The notes beneath the pieces were generated by a model. That model searched no databases. It saw only the letters and a list, made by a program, of their open reading frames with translations, and was not told the DNA's origin. From Faecalicatena fissicatena (GTDB taxonomy: Bacteria > Bacillota > Clostridia > Lachnospirales > Lachnospiraceae): 64,000 nucleotides of DNA. The position numbers and the translations under genes are program-made. Position 1 is the stretch's first letter. Each line of letters opens with the position of its first letter. Location of the stretch: NCBI GenBank assembly GCA_001028025.1, contig LDAQ01000015.1, forward strand, positions 62,001-126,000, in the 5' to 3' direction. Below are positions 51,633-60,480 of this stretch, piece after piece.

Positions 51633-52571
51633 ATGGCAAAAGAACAGCAGGGGATAACAGAGACAACGGGACAGAAGGGCATACAGTTGCCGGAAATTAT
51701 TGTCCCAGATAAAACAATACAGAAATTAATTTTTGTTGTTCGTGAGCAACAGGTAATGATGGATAGTGATCTGGCTGCACTTTATCAGGTAGAGACGAAG
51801 GTATTTAATCAGGCAGTAAAAAGGAATATTGCACGTTTTCCGAATGCGTTTCGCTTCCAGCTTACAAATGAAGAGTATGAGGGTTTGAGGTCACAGATTG
51901 TTACCTCAAACGGGAGAGGCGGGAGAAGATATCTGCCATATGTTTTTACGGAACAGGGTATTGCAATGCTTTCAGCGGTGTTAAATAGTGATACTGCAAT
52001 ACAAGTTAGCATTCATATTATGACAGCGTTTGTTGAAATGAGAAAGTTTCTGGTGAATAATGCGGTGCTGTTTGAACGAATCAGTAATGTGGAGTTAAAG
52101 CAATTGGAATATCAGAAGAAGTCCGATAAACGTTTTGAGCAGGTTTTTAATTACATAGCGGAACATGAAGAGGTGAAGCAGAAGATTTTCTTTGAGGGAC
52201 AGATTTATGATGCGTTTAGTTTGCTGGTAAAATTGGTTGGCAGTGCGGAGAAATCGATTATACTGATTGATAATTATGCTGATGTGGACACATTGAATAT
52301 TTTAGCTAAGAAGAAGATAAATGTTAATGTCTGTATTTATACAATGAAGCAGACTAAACTGACATCAGCGGATGTAAAGAATTTTAATAGGCAGTATCCT
52401 AAGCTGGAGATTAAGTATACAGGGGCTTTCCATGACCGTTTTTTGATTGTAGATAGCGGTCAGGCATACCATATTGGGGCATCATTGAAAGATGCTGGGA
52501 GGAAGTGTTTTGCAATAAATCTGATGAAAGATGGCGGAATTATAAAGGATATATTATACCGTTTGAAATAG
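51633..52571 (+). CDS. ORF6N-domain protein with PLD-like C-terminus
   Basis: 312 residues from ATG 51633 (AAAGGTGAT upstream). Residues about 35-125 are an ORF6N/KilA-N DNA-binding domain (MMDSDLAALYQVETKVFNQA, FPNAFRFQLT, YVFTEQGIAMLSAVL). The C-terminal part SIILIDNYADVDTLNIL and FHDRFLIVDSGQAYHIGASL resembles a phospholipase-D-like half with one HxxFxxxD-like motif. Such proteins are frequent in phages and genomic islands; role unknown, possibly nucleic-acid recognition in defence. Confidence 0.85.
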   Translation: MAKEQQGITETTGQKGIQLPEIIVPDKTIQKLIFVVREQQVMMDSDLAALYQVETKVFNQAVKRNIARFPNAFRFQLTNEEYEGLRSQIVTSNGRGGRRYLPYVFTEQGIAMLSAVLNSDTAIQVSIHIMTAFVEMRKFLVNNAVLFERISNVELKQLEYQKKSDKRFEQVFNYIAEHEEVKQKIFFEGQIYDAFSLLVKLVGSAEKSIILIDNYADVDTLNILAKKKINVNVCIYTMKQTKLTSADVKNFNRQYPKLEIKYTGAFHDRFLIVDSGQAYHIGASLKDAGRKCFAINLMKDGGIIKDILYRLK

Positions 52572-52672
52572 GCAGAATTTGGTAGCGTTTTAATAGCCGT
52601 TAAAAATTATATCAGAAAATTGACTATGACATGTGATAGATTATAGAATTTAAATTGAAGATAGATTTTGAG

Positions 52673-52768
52673 GTGTAAAGGACAGCCCCATCCATAGCTA
52701 AAATATAGCTTTTGGATGAGGCTGTTCCTATGTCCATTGATTGACAAAGCCACAAAACCAAGTATAAT
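52673..52768. repeat. Left copy of a 96-bp target-site duplication
   Basis: Identical over 96 bp to 54796-54891 and directly adjoining the insertion element. It includes a hairpin (GGACAGCCCCATCC/GGATGAGGCTGTTCC) and a complete TTGACA (52741-52746)/TATAAT (52763-52768) promoter that now points into the element against its transposase gene. Confidence 0.95.
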
Positions 52769-52796
52769 CCCGTCTTTGACAGTCAAACAACATAAA

Positions 52797-52840
52797 ACAC
52801 CGCTGAAAGCCTGATTTTATAAGGGTTTTACAGCGGTGTT
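52797..52840 (-). terminator. Terminator of the transposase gene
   Basis: AACACCGCTG and CAGCGGTGTT with extra pairing AAAACC/GGCTTT inside; on the minus strand followed by TTTTATG. It is about 90 nt after the transposase stop. Confidence 0.7.
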
Positions 52841-52932
52841 GCTTCGTTTTGAAGTTTGATATTTTTTTTGTTTTCTAGCCATTTGTTTTTGAAATCTGAC
52901 ACAACCTGTGATATCCTAACCCGACTGGCTGT

Positions 52933-54660
52933 TTATCTACATTTGCTTTTCTTCTGGATTTCCTTCATTTTGCTCTTTGTAATGAATTCAAAGTCGGTCT
53001 CAATCCCGCAGGTACGATGGAGCGCATCCGTCAGCTCCGTCCTTTTGTACAAAGGTATAAATCCTTGTCCTCCAACATCTGCAAATTGAAATTTTCTGAG
53101 CGTTTCCAGAATCTCGCTGCAGGTATATTTCTTTTCCATTTTCTTTTCTAACAGACGGTAAATCAGCAGCGATATGAAACAGATAAGGAAGTGTGCTTTG
53201 ATCCGGTCTTCTCTTTGTACATACACGGGTCTTGCCAGGAAGTCGGTCTTCATAATCCGAAAGCATGCTTCTATCTGCCACCGGCCTTCACTTACCCTCA
53301 GGAGGTCTCCCGGCTGGTCATCAAACAGGTCTGTACAGACGGCATAAAGCCCGTCATACCTTGCTTCCTCTGCAATCTTTGCTTCGTCCAGACCGTATAA
53401 GATATCTGCGGTCTCACCATCTTTTGTAACGGCTTGTCTGTCTATAAATCTGGCCGGATCGTTTGGGTTCCTTCCGGTTTTCTTATGCTTTCCTTCTTTG
53501 AGCATATCCATCGCCCGCTTTACCTGCTTTTCCCGAAGCTCCTTTTGATAGGCGGCATATTTAGGGGAGTAAGTGATGATAAGGCGTTGCTCCAGCTTTT
53601 TTGAACTGTAAGGCTCCTCTTTATAGAACAGTTCCTTATCATCTTCTTCGCCTGAAAGCTCCAGGTCCACCAGCTTTCCATCCGATAATCTCCGGAATCC
53701 TTTTCTGTTAAGCGCCGCCTCTCTGTATTCAGCTGTAAGCTTTTTAATAGACTGGGTGACAATGAACCCTCTTTTTCCTGTGTGGTTGAATAATCGGTTG
53801 CTCTCTGAAGCAAGACCGGCGTCTGAGCAGAAGATGAAGCGGTCACAGCCAAAGTCCCCGAGCACTTTCTTTTCCAGCGGTTTTAAAGATGTCTGTTCGT
53901 TCTGATTCCCGGGGAATAAAGAGAAAGCCAGAGGGATGCCGTCACCATCTGTAAACAGCCCCATCTGGATGATCTGGTTGGGCCGGTGTTCTTTACTCTT
54001 GCCATATTTCTTATCGCCGTCCTCCTGTTCAATTTCAAAGTAATAATTCGTACAGTCATAGTAGAGGATATGGTCATTACGTTCTGTTAAAAAGTTGCTG
54101 TTCTTATAGAGCTCTGCCTGTATCAGGTCGCTTTCCTGAGCAAGGACGCTTAAGGCCCGGTATACATCATGGAGCGCATAGTCCGGCTTCTCTAAGAACT
54201 CACAGGCAGCTTTATAGGAAGAACGTTTGCTGGAGGGTTCCAGAAGCCTTGTATAGATCAGATCGGAAAGGATAGAATTGAGGTCGTATTCAAACAGATG
54301 CCTGTCTCGGATCTTTCTGCATACCCGGTTTAGTCCAAGACGATAATAGATGTATTGTAAAAATAGGTACCCCCCTTGAAAACACGTTTCCTCGTTATAA
54401 TCGATCTTCTTATCAGCCCGTAAAGGAATCAAGACCGTTTTTACCTCCTTATGAGCTTTATACTTTTCGGTTTCAATCCTCGCCTGCTCTTTGGCCCATC
54501 TCATGACATCCTCACGTGTGGGACCATGCTCCACTAAGAGTTCATTTAAAGTCCCAAGCTTACGTATGGTCTTTGATGTGGATTTTCCCTCGGAATTCAC
54601 ATAGGATTGTCTGATGTAAAAGGATTCCGCGTGTTTGGATTTCGTTGTATCAACCTTCAT
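52933..54660 (-). CDS. IS1634 family DDE transposase
   Basis: 575 residues from ATG 54660 (GGAGGG 8 nt upstream; a GTG three codons earlier is possible). N-terminal part GKSTSKTIRKLGTLNELL is typical of the family. DDE residues: DCTNYYFE (first D), FCSDAGLASESN (second D) and an E in RVSEGRWQIEACFRIMKTDF. Full length, no frameshift, so the element may still be active. Confidence 0.93.
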   Translation of the reverse strand: MKVDTTKSKHAESFYIRQSYVNSEGKSTSKTIRKLGTLNELLVEHGPTREDVMRWAKEQARIETEKYKAHKEVKTVLIPLRADKKIDYNEETCFQGGYLFLQYIYYRLGLNRVCRKIRDRHLFEYDLNSILSDLIYTRLLEPSSKRSSYKAACEFLEKPDYALHDVYRALSVLAQESDLIQAELYKNSNFLTERNDHILYYDCTNYYFEIEQEDGDKKYGKSKEHRPNQIIQMGLFTDGDGIPLAFSLFPGNQNEQTSLKPLEKKVLGDFGCDRFIFCSDAGLASESNRLFNHTGKRGFIVTQSIKKLTAEYREAALNRKGFRRLSDGKLVDLELSGEEDDKELFYKEEPYSSKKLEQRLIITYSPKYAAYQKELREKQVKRAMDMLKEGKHKKTGRNPNDPARFIDRQAVTKDGETADILYGLDEAKIAEEARYDGLYAVCTDLFDDQPGDLLRVSEGRWQIEACFRIMKTDFLARPVYVQREDRIKAHFLICFISLLIYRLLEKKMEKKYTCSEILETLRKFQFADVGGQGFIPLYKRTELTDALHRTCGIETDFEFITKSKMKEIQKKSKCR

Positions 54661-54795
54661 AATAATCACCCTCCATCTCTATCATACCACAAAAAGCCAG
54701 AAATGGCTATATATTAAAACAAAATATTTGACAAAAAAATATAAGCCTATCAAGGCTTAGAGGCTGTTTTTTTGTGATTAGGGTGTCAAAGACCC

Positions 54796-54891
54796 GTGTA
54801 AAGGACAGCCCCATCCATAGCTAAAATATAGCTTTTGGATGAGGCTGTTCCTATGTCCATTGATTGACAAAGCCACAAAACCAAGTATAAT
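54796..54891. repeat. Right copy of the 96-bp target-site duplication
   Basis: Exact copy of 52673-52768. Without the element the DNA would read on from the ORF6N gene into the DUF1413 gene with a single copy. Confidence 0.95.
54864..54891 (+). promoter_or_regulatory. Promoter of the DUF1413/defence operon, duplicated by the insertion
   Basis: TTGACA (54864-54869), 16 nt, TATAAT (54886-54891). Its last base is the last base of the target duplication, so the insertion left it complete. An AT-rich palindrome (AATAATATTATT) follows directly. Confidence 0.8.
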
Positions 54892-54936
54892 AATATTATT
54901 AACAAAATTATTGTTGTCATTGTCAGGAGGATAGGC

Positions 54937-55176
54937 ATGTGTGATGTCAATGAACTATTGGAATTAGCACTTAAGGAAACTGAAAAACTCTGTGACGGTG
55001 AAGTATTTCTCGTGAAAGAATTATTCAAAGGATATGAGTGGAATCGGATACCACGTAAGGACAGATTATTACTTGGTACACTTTTTCTAAACTTAGTAAA
55101 CAAGAATCCAGGTTCAATACAAGTGATTGAGAAAACTACTTCTGGACAGCAAAAATATAGGATGAAGGTTATATAA
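54937..55176 (+). CDS. DUF1413 family protein
   Basis: 79 residues, start behind CAGGAGG. The signature VKELFKGYEWNRIPRKDRLL and GTLFLNLVN is that of DUF1413, a small, probably winged-helix-like domain that often sits near restriction, toxin or island genes. It is the first gene after the promoter at 54864 and is separated from the ATPase gene by 127 nt with a possible internal TATAAT. It may regulate the defence genes; that is inference. Confidence 0.8.
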   Translation: MCDVNELLELALKETEKLCDGEVFLVKELFKGYEWNRIPRKDRLLLGTLFLNLVNKNPGSIQVIEKTTSGQQKYRMKVI

Positions 55177-55303
55177 ATGCTATAATATATAATTATTTAT
55201 AGTGTTGATTTACTATAATAATCTTTACCATATAAGTGTTTCGGAGTATTGATTAACTGATACAAAAGTGAAAAGTTACCATGTAACAGAGAGGATATTC
55301 TGC

Positions 55304-56779
55304 ATGAAAAGTATACCACTACCTCCCTATGCACCAACTCTTATAGAATCTACCCGCGCTATCGGCTATACATTAGAATCAGCAATCGCTGATATTATTG
55401 ACAACAGTGTATCTGCTTTTGCTTCATCTGTAGATATTTTTTTCTTCCCAGTTGGTGATTCGTATATTGCAATTTTAGATGACGGTTATGGAATGACTGC
55501 TAGTGAACTTGAAGCGGCTATGCGATATGGCAGTCAAAATCCGAATGAAAAACGTGAGGCCAGTGATTTAGGACGCTTTGGCTTGGGATTAAAAACTGCT
55601 TCTCTTTCCCAATGCCGGACGCTGACAGTAGTTAGTAAACAGGGTGAGAATATTGAAGGGCGTCGTTGGGATATTGATCATGTTATTGATACTAAAGACT
55701 GGTCGTTATTAGTTCTCGATTCAGACGATGAAATAGATAATGTACCGCGCATTGAAGAATTGAAACGGCTAGAGTCAGGGACTCTTGTTATTTGGCAGAA
55801 CCTCGATAGACTTAAGGTTGGCGAACTTGATTTTGACCGTTCAATGGGTAAAAAGATGGATGATGTACGCTTGCATCTTTCTTTAGTATTTCATCGCTAT
55901 ATTAATGGTGAACAAGGGCTTAAGAAAATGCAAATTAGAATGAATAATAGTCCGATTGAACCCGCAGATCCATTTCTGGCACGTCGCAACACACAGGTAA
56001 TGGCAGATGAAGTCATGAATATTGAAGGGTCAGCAGTTGTCATTCGTCCGTACATACTTCCGCATATATCTGATTTATCTTTAAATGAAGTATCTGCACT
56101 TGGCGGGAAGGAAGGACTTCGCAAAAGTCAAGGTTTCTATATATATAGGAATAAACGTCTATTGGTTTGGGGTACATGGTTTCGCATGATGCGTCAAGGC
56201 GAACTTTCTAAATTAGCGAGGGTTCAAGTGGACATCCCAAATGAATTAGATAATCTTTGGACATTAGACATAAAAAAATCGACTGCAATGCCGCCGGAAG
56301 CAGTGAGGAACAATCTTACATCAGTAATAGAGCGGCTGGCAGAGAATAGTAAGCGGACATGGGTATATCGTGGGAAAAAAGAAACCCAGGATTCTGTTGT
56401 TCATGTTTGGGATCGATTTAAAGGCAAGCAAGGCGGTTTCTATTATAGCATAAACCGTGACCATCCTTTGGTTGAGATATTTTTAAATTCAAGTCCTCAA
56501 GTTAAACGTAATGTTGAGACCTTGCTAAAAGCTATCGAAAATAGCATTCCGTTAAATCAACTATATATCGACTTGACTTCTGAAAAACAGGTTGAAAATG
56601 AAACGCTGACAACCATGCAAGAAGTTGAAAGTATTTTATTGGGATTGCTTGAACAAATCTCAACAGAAACTGGTAAGGCGGAACTATTAGAAAGTCTTGC
56701 TGTTTCAGAACCGTTTATTCACTATCCTCAAATCATAAATAAGTATCGAATGGGAGGTACCTCACATGGCAGCAAGTAA
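55304..56779 (+). CDS. GHKL ATPase, MORC/MutL-like, defence operon gene 1
   Basis: 491 residues from ATG 55304 (AGAGAGGA upstream). Bergerat-fold motifs are complete: N box with D30 and N34 (IADIIDNSVSA), G1 D60-G-Y-G63 (LDDGYGM) and G2 G90-R-F-G-L-G-L-K97-T (DLGRFGLGLKTAS). The middle domain (about 200-390) resembles the S5-fold transducer of MutL/MORC ATPases. No histidine-kinase dimerisation domain, so it is not a sensor kinase. ATP-driven dimerisation on DNA is expected. It overlaps the next gene by 14 nt. Confidence 0.88.
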   Translation: MKSIPLPPYAPTLIESTRAIGYTLESAIADIIDNSVSAFASSVDIFFFPVGDSYIAILDDGYGMTASELEAAMRYGSQNPNEKREASDLGRFGLGLKTASLSQCRTLTVVSKQGENIEGRRWDIDHVIDTKDWSLLVLDSDDEIDNVPRIEELKRLESGTLVIWQNLDRLKVGELDFDRSMGKKMDDVRLHLSLVFHRYINGEQGLKKMQIRMNNSPIEPADPFLARRNTQVMADEVMNIEGSAVVIRPYILPHISDLSLNEVSALGGKEGLRKSQGFYIYRNKRLLVWGTWFRMMRQGELSKLARVQVDIPNELDNLWTLDIKKSTAMPPEAVRNNLTSVIERLAENSKRTWVYRGKKETQDSVVHVWDRFKGKQGGFYYSINRDHPLVEIFLNSSPQVKRNVETLLKAIENSIPLNQLYIDLTSEKQVENETLTTMQEVESILLGLLEQISTETGKAELLESLAVSEPFIHYPQIINKYRMGGTSHGSK

Positions 56780-59543
56780 TATTGCACAATTGGAAGGGTT
56801 AATTTCTTCAAGTGTGAATAAAGAATATCCTGATTACCCGCCAACTGAAGCACAATTTGAAGAGATGGCAACCAAGATTCGTGATTTAATGCACCCTATG
56901 TATCCAGTCGATGACATAGAGTTTGCGGAAATAAGGCGCAGGCTTAGGGCTAAGGTTGCAGTTCGGATGGATTTAGGCATTGCTATCATTGATAACAAAT
57001 GTTTGCATCAATCTTGGCTTCCTGCACGCCGTGCTGATTTGGACTTTTTCTTTTGGAAAAGATATAAGACATATCTTGAGGAAGTAAAAGGCTGGAATGC
57101 ACGTGTCTCAGGCAGCCTGGATCGTGTATCCGATGAAATTGTTGATTTACTTGGGGATCCTAAAAGTGATGAACCGTTCCAACGGCGCGGATTAGTGCTT
57201 GGTGATGTACAGTCTGGAAAGACGGCCAACTATACTGCTATATGTAATAAAGCAGCGGATACTGGTTATAACGTTATCATTGTTCTTGCAGGTATGATGG
57301 AGAATCTGCGTCAACAAACACAGGAACGTCTGGATGCAGAGTTTTCCGGAAGAAAGAGCGAATACCTCCTTGATCCTAAGCGTGACATAGAAAATATACC
57401 TGTTGGTGTAGGTAAATATGGGCAGGAAAAAAGAATTGAGTCTTTTACGTCAGTTGTTAAAGATTTTGATAAGAATATTCTGCGTCAGCTAAGTCTTTCG
57501 CTGCAGAGTGTGAATACAACCGTAGTATTTGTTATTAAAAAGAATAAGAGTATACTGAATAATCTTATTCGCTGGCTTAAAAGTAACAATGCTGATACTA
57601 GAGGTGTAATCAGTAAATCTCTTTTGCTTATTGACGATGAAGCCGACAATGCATCTGTAAATACAAATGATCCGGAAAAGGATCCAACGGCTATCAATAA
57701 AGCAATTCGGGAATTGCTCAAGCTATTCCGTCAGGCATCTTATCTTGGAATTACTGCTACTCCATATGCGAATATATTCATTAATCCGGATAATGAGGAT
57801 GAAATGAGAGGGGATGATCTTTTTCCGAGGGATTTTATTTATGCATTATCACCACCAACCAATTATATTGGTGCGGAAGATATTTTTGGCGGCGATGAAG
57901 ATAATCCGGCTAAATATAAGGATGTTCTTGAACCAATTTATCCAATAGAAATGGATGCCTTTTTCCCATTTAATCACCGTAAGGGGCATCCTGTGTCAGA
58001 ACTTCCGCCGAGTATGAAAGAAGCTATGGCATATTTTTTACTTGTTAATGGCATTCGTGATATTAGAGGGGATGTAAATACACATCGATCTATGCTTATC
58101 CATGTCAGTCGTTTTACGGATGTTCAGAATGAAATTCGTGATTTAGTTACCGCTTGGGTGATACAGGTACGTTCAGATTTACAGAATTATGCCAGCCTAT
58201 CAGAACAAGAGAGTGACGGTATTCCTAGTATTTCATACCTTAAAGCAGTTTGGGAAAAACATAAACTTGCTGAAAAGGCGGGTAAGTCTGGATTTCCAAT
58301 GTTATGGCATGATTTTTTGTCAGGCTATCTTTTTAAGGCAGTATCTCCAATTGATGTTAGAGCTGTTAATCAGCAAAGCGGTGCAACTAGTCTTGATTAT
58401 TTCAAACATAAAGAAGATGGGCTTCGTGTCATTGCTGTTGGGGGAAATAGTCTTTCCAGAGGGTTGACATTAGAGGGATTATGTGTCAGTTACTTTTATC
58501 GCCGTTCTCTTATGTATGATACATTGCTGCAGATGGGGCGTTGGTTTGGATACCGCCCTGATTATGAAGACTTATTTAAAATTTGGATAAGCGTAGAGGC
58601 AATAGATTGGTATGGGTACATAACAGGGGCTTCAGAAGAACTGAAACTTGAAATCGCACGGATGAAGAACGCTAACCTTACACCAATGGATTTTGGCCTC
58701 AAGGTTCGGCAAGATCCAGCCTCGTTAATAGTTACAGCGAGAAATAAGATGAGAGCGGCAACCTTTGTGAAACGCCCAATAACTGTTTCAGGACGGCTAC
58801 TTGAAACGCCGCGTTTAAGAGCTGATAGAGAGTCTCTTAATACGAATGAGGAAGTTTTTAAGGAGTTTGTCGAGCGACTGCCAGATATAGGTTTACGTGT
58901 CAAACGCGATGACACTCGTTTTTTCTGGAATGGTGTCAGCAAAGACGAAATTGAGCAATTATTGCGTGATTTTAAAACTCATCCTTGGCAGCTTAATTTC
59001 CAAGGTGCGGCATTGGCAGATTTTATTAAAAGTGATGCAGATATGGGAGATTGGGATGTATTTATTGCAGAGGGAAGCGATGAAGATACCTATGAGTTGA
59101 AGTGCGGAAATGAACTTTTGCAAATTAATCCTGAAAAACGTGCGGTCAAAGCAACAAACAGACAAATCAGCATTAGCGGTACAAAAGTTCGTGTTGGTGC
59201 TGGCGGTGCAGCAAAAATCGGTTTAACTGAAGATGAAAAGAAAATAGCAGAGGATAATTTCAGAATTGTAAAACCAAATGCACGCAGTATCCCTGATAAA
59301 GCCTATTTAAATATACAGCGTAAACCAATTCTGGTGTTACATGTTGTTAGTGTTGATAAAGTTAAAACAGATGACAAAGGAAAGCTCCGCAGCCAAATTG
59401 ATGAAGGGGTAGAGGTGCCTGATTATTTATTTGCCTTGGGCATTGGAATTCCGGCAATCGGGGAGGAAAAAACAGCAAACTATATGGTTAATTTAGTTGA
59501 ATTCCGCAATTACTATAACATCGATGAAGAGGAGGACGAATGA
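56766..59543 (+). CDS. Z1-domain SF2-type ATPase, defence operon gene 2
   Basis: 925 residues. P-loop GDVQSGKT at 146-153, DEAD-like Walker B D290-D-E-A-D294, motif III-like LGITATPYANIF near 330, then the Z1 domain with VGGNSLSRGLTLEG (near 558) and LLQMGRWFGYRPDYEDL (near 590), which replaces the normal second helicase half. The long C-terminal part (700-925) is unassigned. Z1 proteins are found with GHKL ATPases and nucleases in restriction-like operons. Probable motor or loader of the complex. Confidence 0.92.
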   Translation: MAASNIAQLEGLISSSVNKEYPDYPPTEAQFEEMATKIRDLMHPMYPVDDIEFAEIRRRLRAKVAVRMDLGIAIIDNKCLHQSWLPARRADLDFFFWKRYKTYLEEVKGWNARVSGSLDRVSDEIVDLLGDPKSDEPFQRRGLVLGDVQSGKTANYTAICNKAADTGYNVIIVLAGMMENLRQQTQERLDAEFSGRKSEYLLDPKRDIENIPVGVGKYGQEKRIESFTSVVKDFDKNILRQLSLSLQSVNTTVVFVIKKNKSILNNLIRWLKSNNADTRGVISKSLLLIDDEADNASVNTNDPEKDPTAINKAIRELLKLFRQASYLGITATPYANIFINPDNEDEMRGDDLFPRDFIYALSPPTNYIGAEDIFGGDEDNPAKYKDVLEPIYPIEMDAFFPFNHRKGHPVSELPPSMKEAMAYFLLVNGIRDIRGDVNTHRSMLIHVSRFTDVQNEIRDLVTAWVIQVRSDLQNYASLSEQESDGIPSISYLKAVWEKHKLAEKAGKSGFPMLWHDFLSGYLFKAVSPIDVRAVNQQSGATSLDYFKHKEDGLRVIAVGGNSLSRGLTLEGLCVSYFYRRSLMYDTLLQMGRWFGYRPDYEDLFKIWISVEAIDWYGYITGASEELKLEIARMKNANLTPMDFGLKVRQDPASLIVTARNKMRAATFVKRPITVSGRLLETPRLRADRESLNTNEEVFKEFVERLPDIGLRVKRDDTRFFWNGVSKDEIEQLLRDFKTHPWQLNFQGAALADFIKSDADMGDWDVFIAEGSDEDTYELKCGNELLQINPEKRAVKATNRQISISGTKVRVGAGGAAKIGLTEDEKKIAEDNFRIVKPNARSIPDKAYLNIQRKPILVLHVVSVDKVKTDDKGKLRSQIDEGVEVPDYLFALGIGIPAIGEEKTANYMVNLVEFRNYYNIDEEEDE

Positions 59544-60475
59544 AATTAACACCTGAAAATCTTCAAAAACAGTGGGATAGTATAAAATATAAGGACGGCG
59601 GTTTTTTGCAGATTGATACAATGCACCCGCTTGAGTGGTATATTGGTTATCAGTCTATTAGCCAAAAAACATTGTTGCTCGTAAGTGATACCGAGATAGA
59701 CATAATTGAATCTTCAAAATCTATGGCGGTAAACCGACGCAGACGTGAGGTTGATAATCGCTGGACTCTTTCATTCGAGCTGCTTCGAGACGAGCAGCAA
59801 GATGTGTTTGCTATACTTTGCTGTGATGTTATTGAGTATTCCAGAGCAGCCACAAGTGAAAAAGAGGCATTGACATTAGCAATAAGCCGCTACAGACAAT
59901 GGGGGAAATTGCTTGAGCTGCAGCGCGGCGGATTAATGAACGAGAACCTGCAAAAAGGATTGCTTGGTGAATTATTATTCTTAGAAGAGCGTATCAACTT
60001 ACGGGAGTTTGCCTTGGAAGCTATACAAGGATGGGTTGGGGCTGATGGTGCGGATCAAGATTTCGTATATTCTGATGGGTGGTTTGAAGTTAAGTGTATT
60101 GGTGCATCTGCTATTGGCGTGACTATTTCTTCGTTGGAGCAGCTTGATTGTTCGGATGCGGGAGAGTTAGTAATTAAGAGAGTTGACAAGACGGCACCTG
60201 AACGGTCAGGTGCTATATCTCTTAATGATATTGTTCACCGTATTAGTAGCCAGCTTGATGGTGAAGCCTTGGACTTATTTTGTGCAAAGTTATACTCGTA
60301 TGGATACATAGATTTGCAGGAATACTCCGAACAGAAGTATTATTGCTCTGCTACACAACGGTACCGAGTAGACGATTCTTTTCCGAGAATTACACGTAAG
60401 ATGGCAGCAAAGCAAATAGCATCATTACGTTATGAATTAAATTTGCCTTCGTTGGCAGAGTGGCTAAAGGAGTGA
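59540..60475 (+). CDS. PD-(D/E)XK nuclease-fold protein (DUF4420-like), gene 3
   Basis: 311 residues, overlapping the Z1 gene by 4 nt. Candidate catalytic residues: E144 in KGLLGELLFLEE, D174 in GADQDFVYS and E183-V-K185 in GWFEVKC, the order E, D, ExK of restriction-type nucleases. The N-terminal 130 residues and the C-terminal 90 flank that core. This is the likely DNA-cleaving subunit. It has no recognisable DNA-recognition domain, so sequence choice may come from the partners. Confidence 0.88.
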   Translation: MKLTPENLQKQWDSIKYKDGGFLQIDTMHPLEWYIGYQSISQKTLLLVSDTEIDIIESSKSMAVNRRRREVDNRWTLSFELLRDEQQDVFAILCCDVIEYSRAATSEKEALTLAISRYRQWGKLLELQRGGLMNENLQKGLLGELLFLEERINLREFALEAIQGWVGADGADQDFVYSDGWFEVKCIGASAIGVTISSLEQLDCSDAGELVIKRVDKTAPERSGAISLNDIVHRISSQLDGEALDLFCAKLYSYGYIDLQEYSEQKYYCSATQRYRVDDSFPRITRKMAAKQIASLRYELNLPSLAEWLKE

Positions 60476-60480
60476 GATAA

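Larger units (their letters stand above)
52769..54795 (-). mobile_element. IS1634-like insertion sequence, 2027 bp
   Basis: The ends carry GTCTTTGACA in inverted orientation (left CCCGTCTTTGACA, right TGTCAAAGACCC). One DDE transposase gene on the minus strand and a terminator make up the interior. Long target duplications of variable length are a known trait of IS1634. The perfect 96-bp duplication indicates a recent insertion. Confidence 0.9.

Noticed and set aside
55304..56779. Histidine kinase, because of the GHKL domain
   Set aside because: No HisKA or membrane domain; the motif context is that of MutL/MORC/Hsp90-type ATPases and it sits in a nuclease operon.
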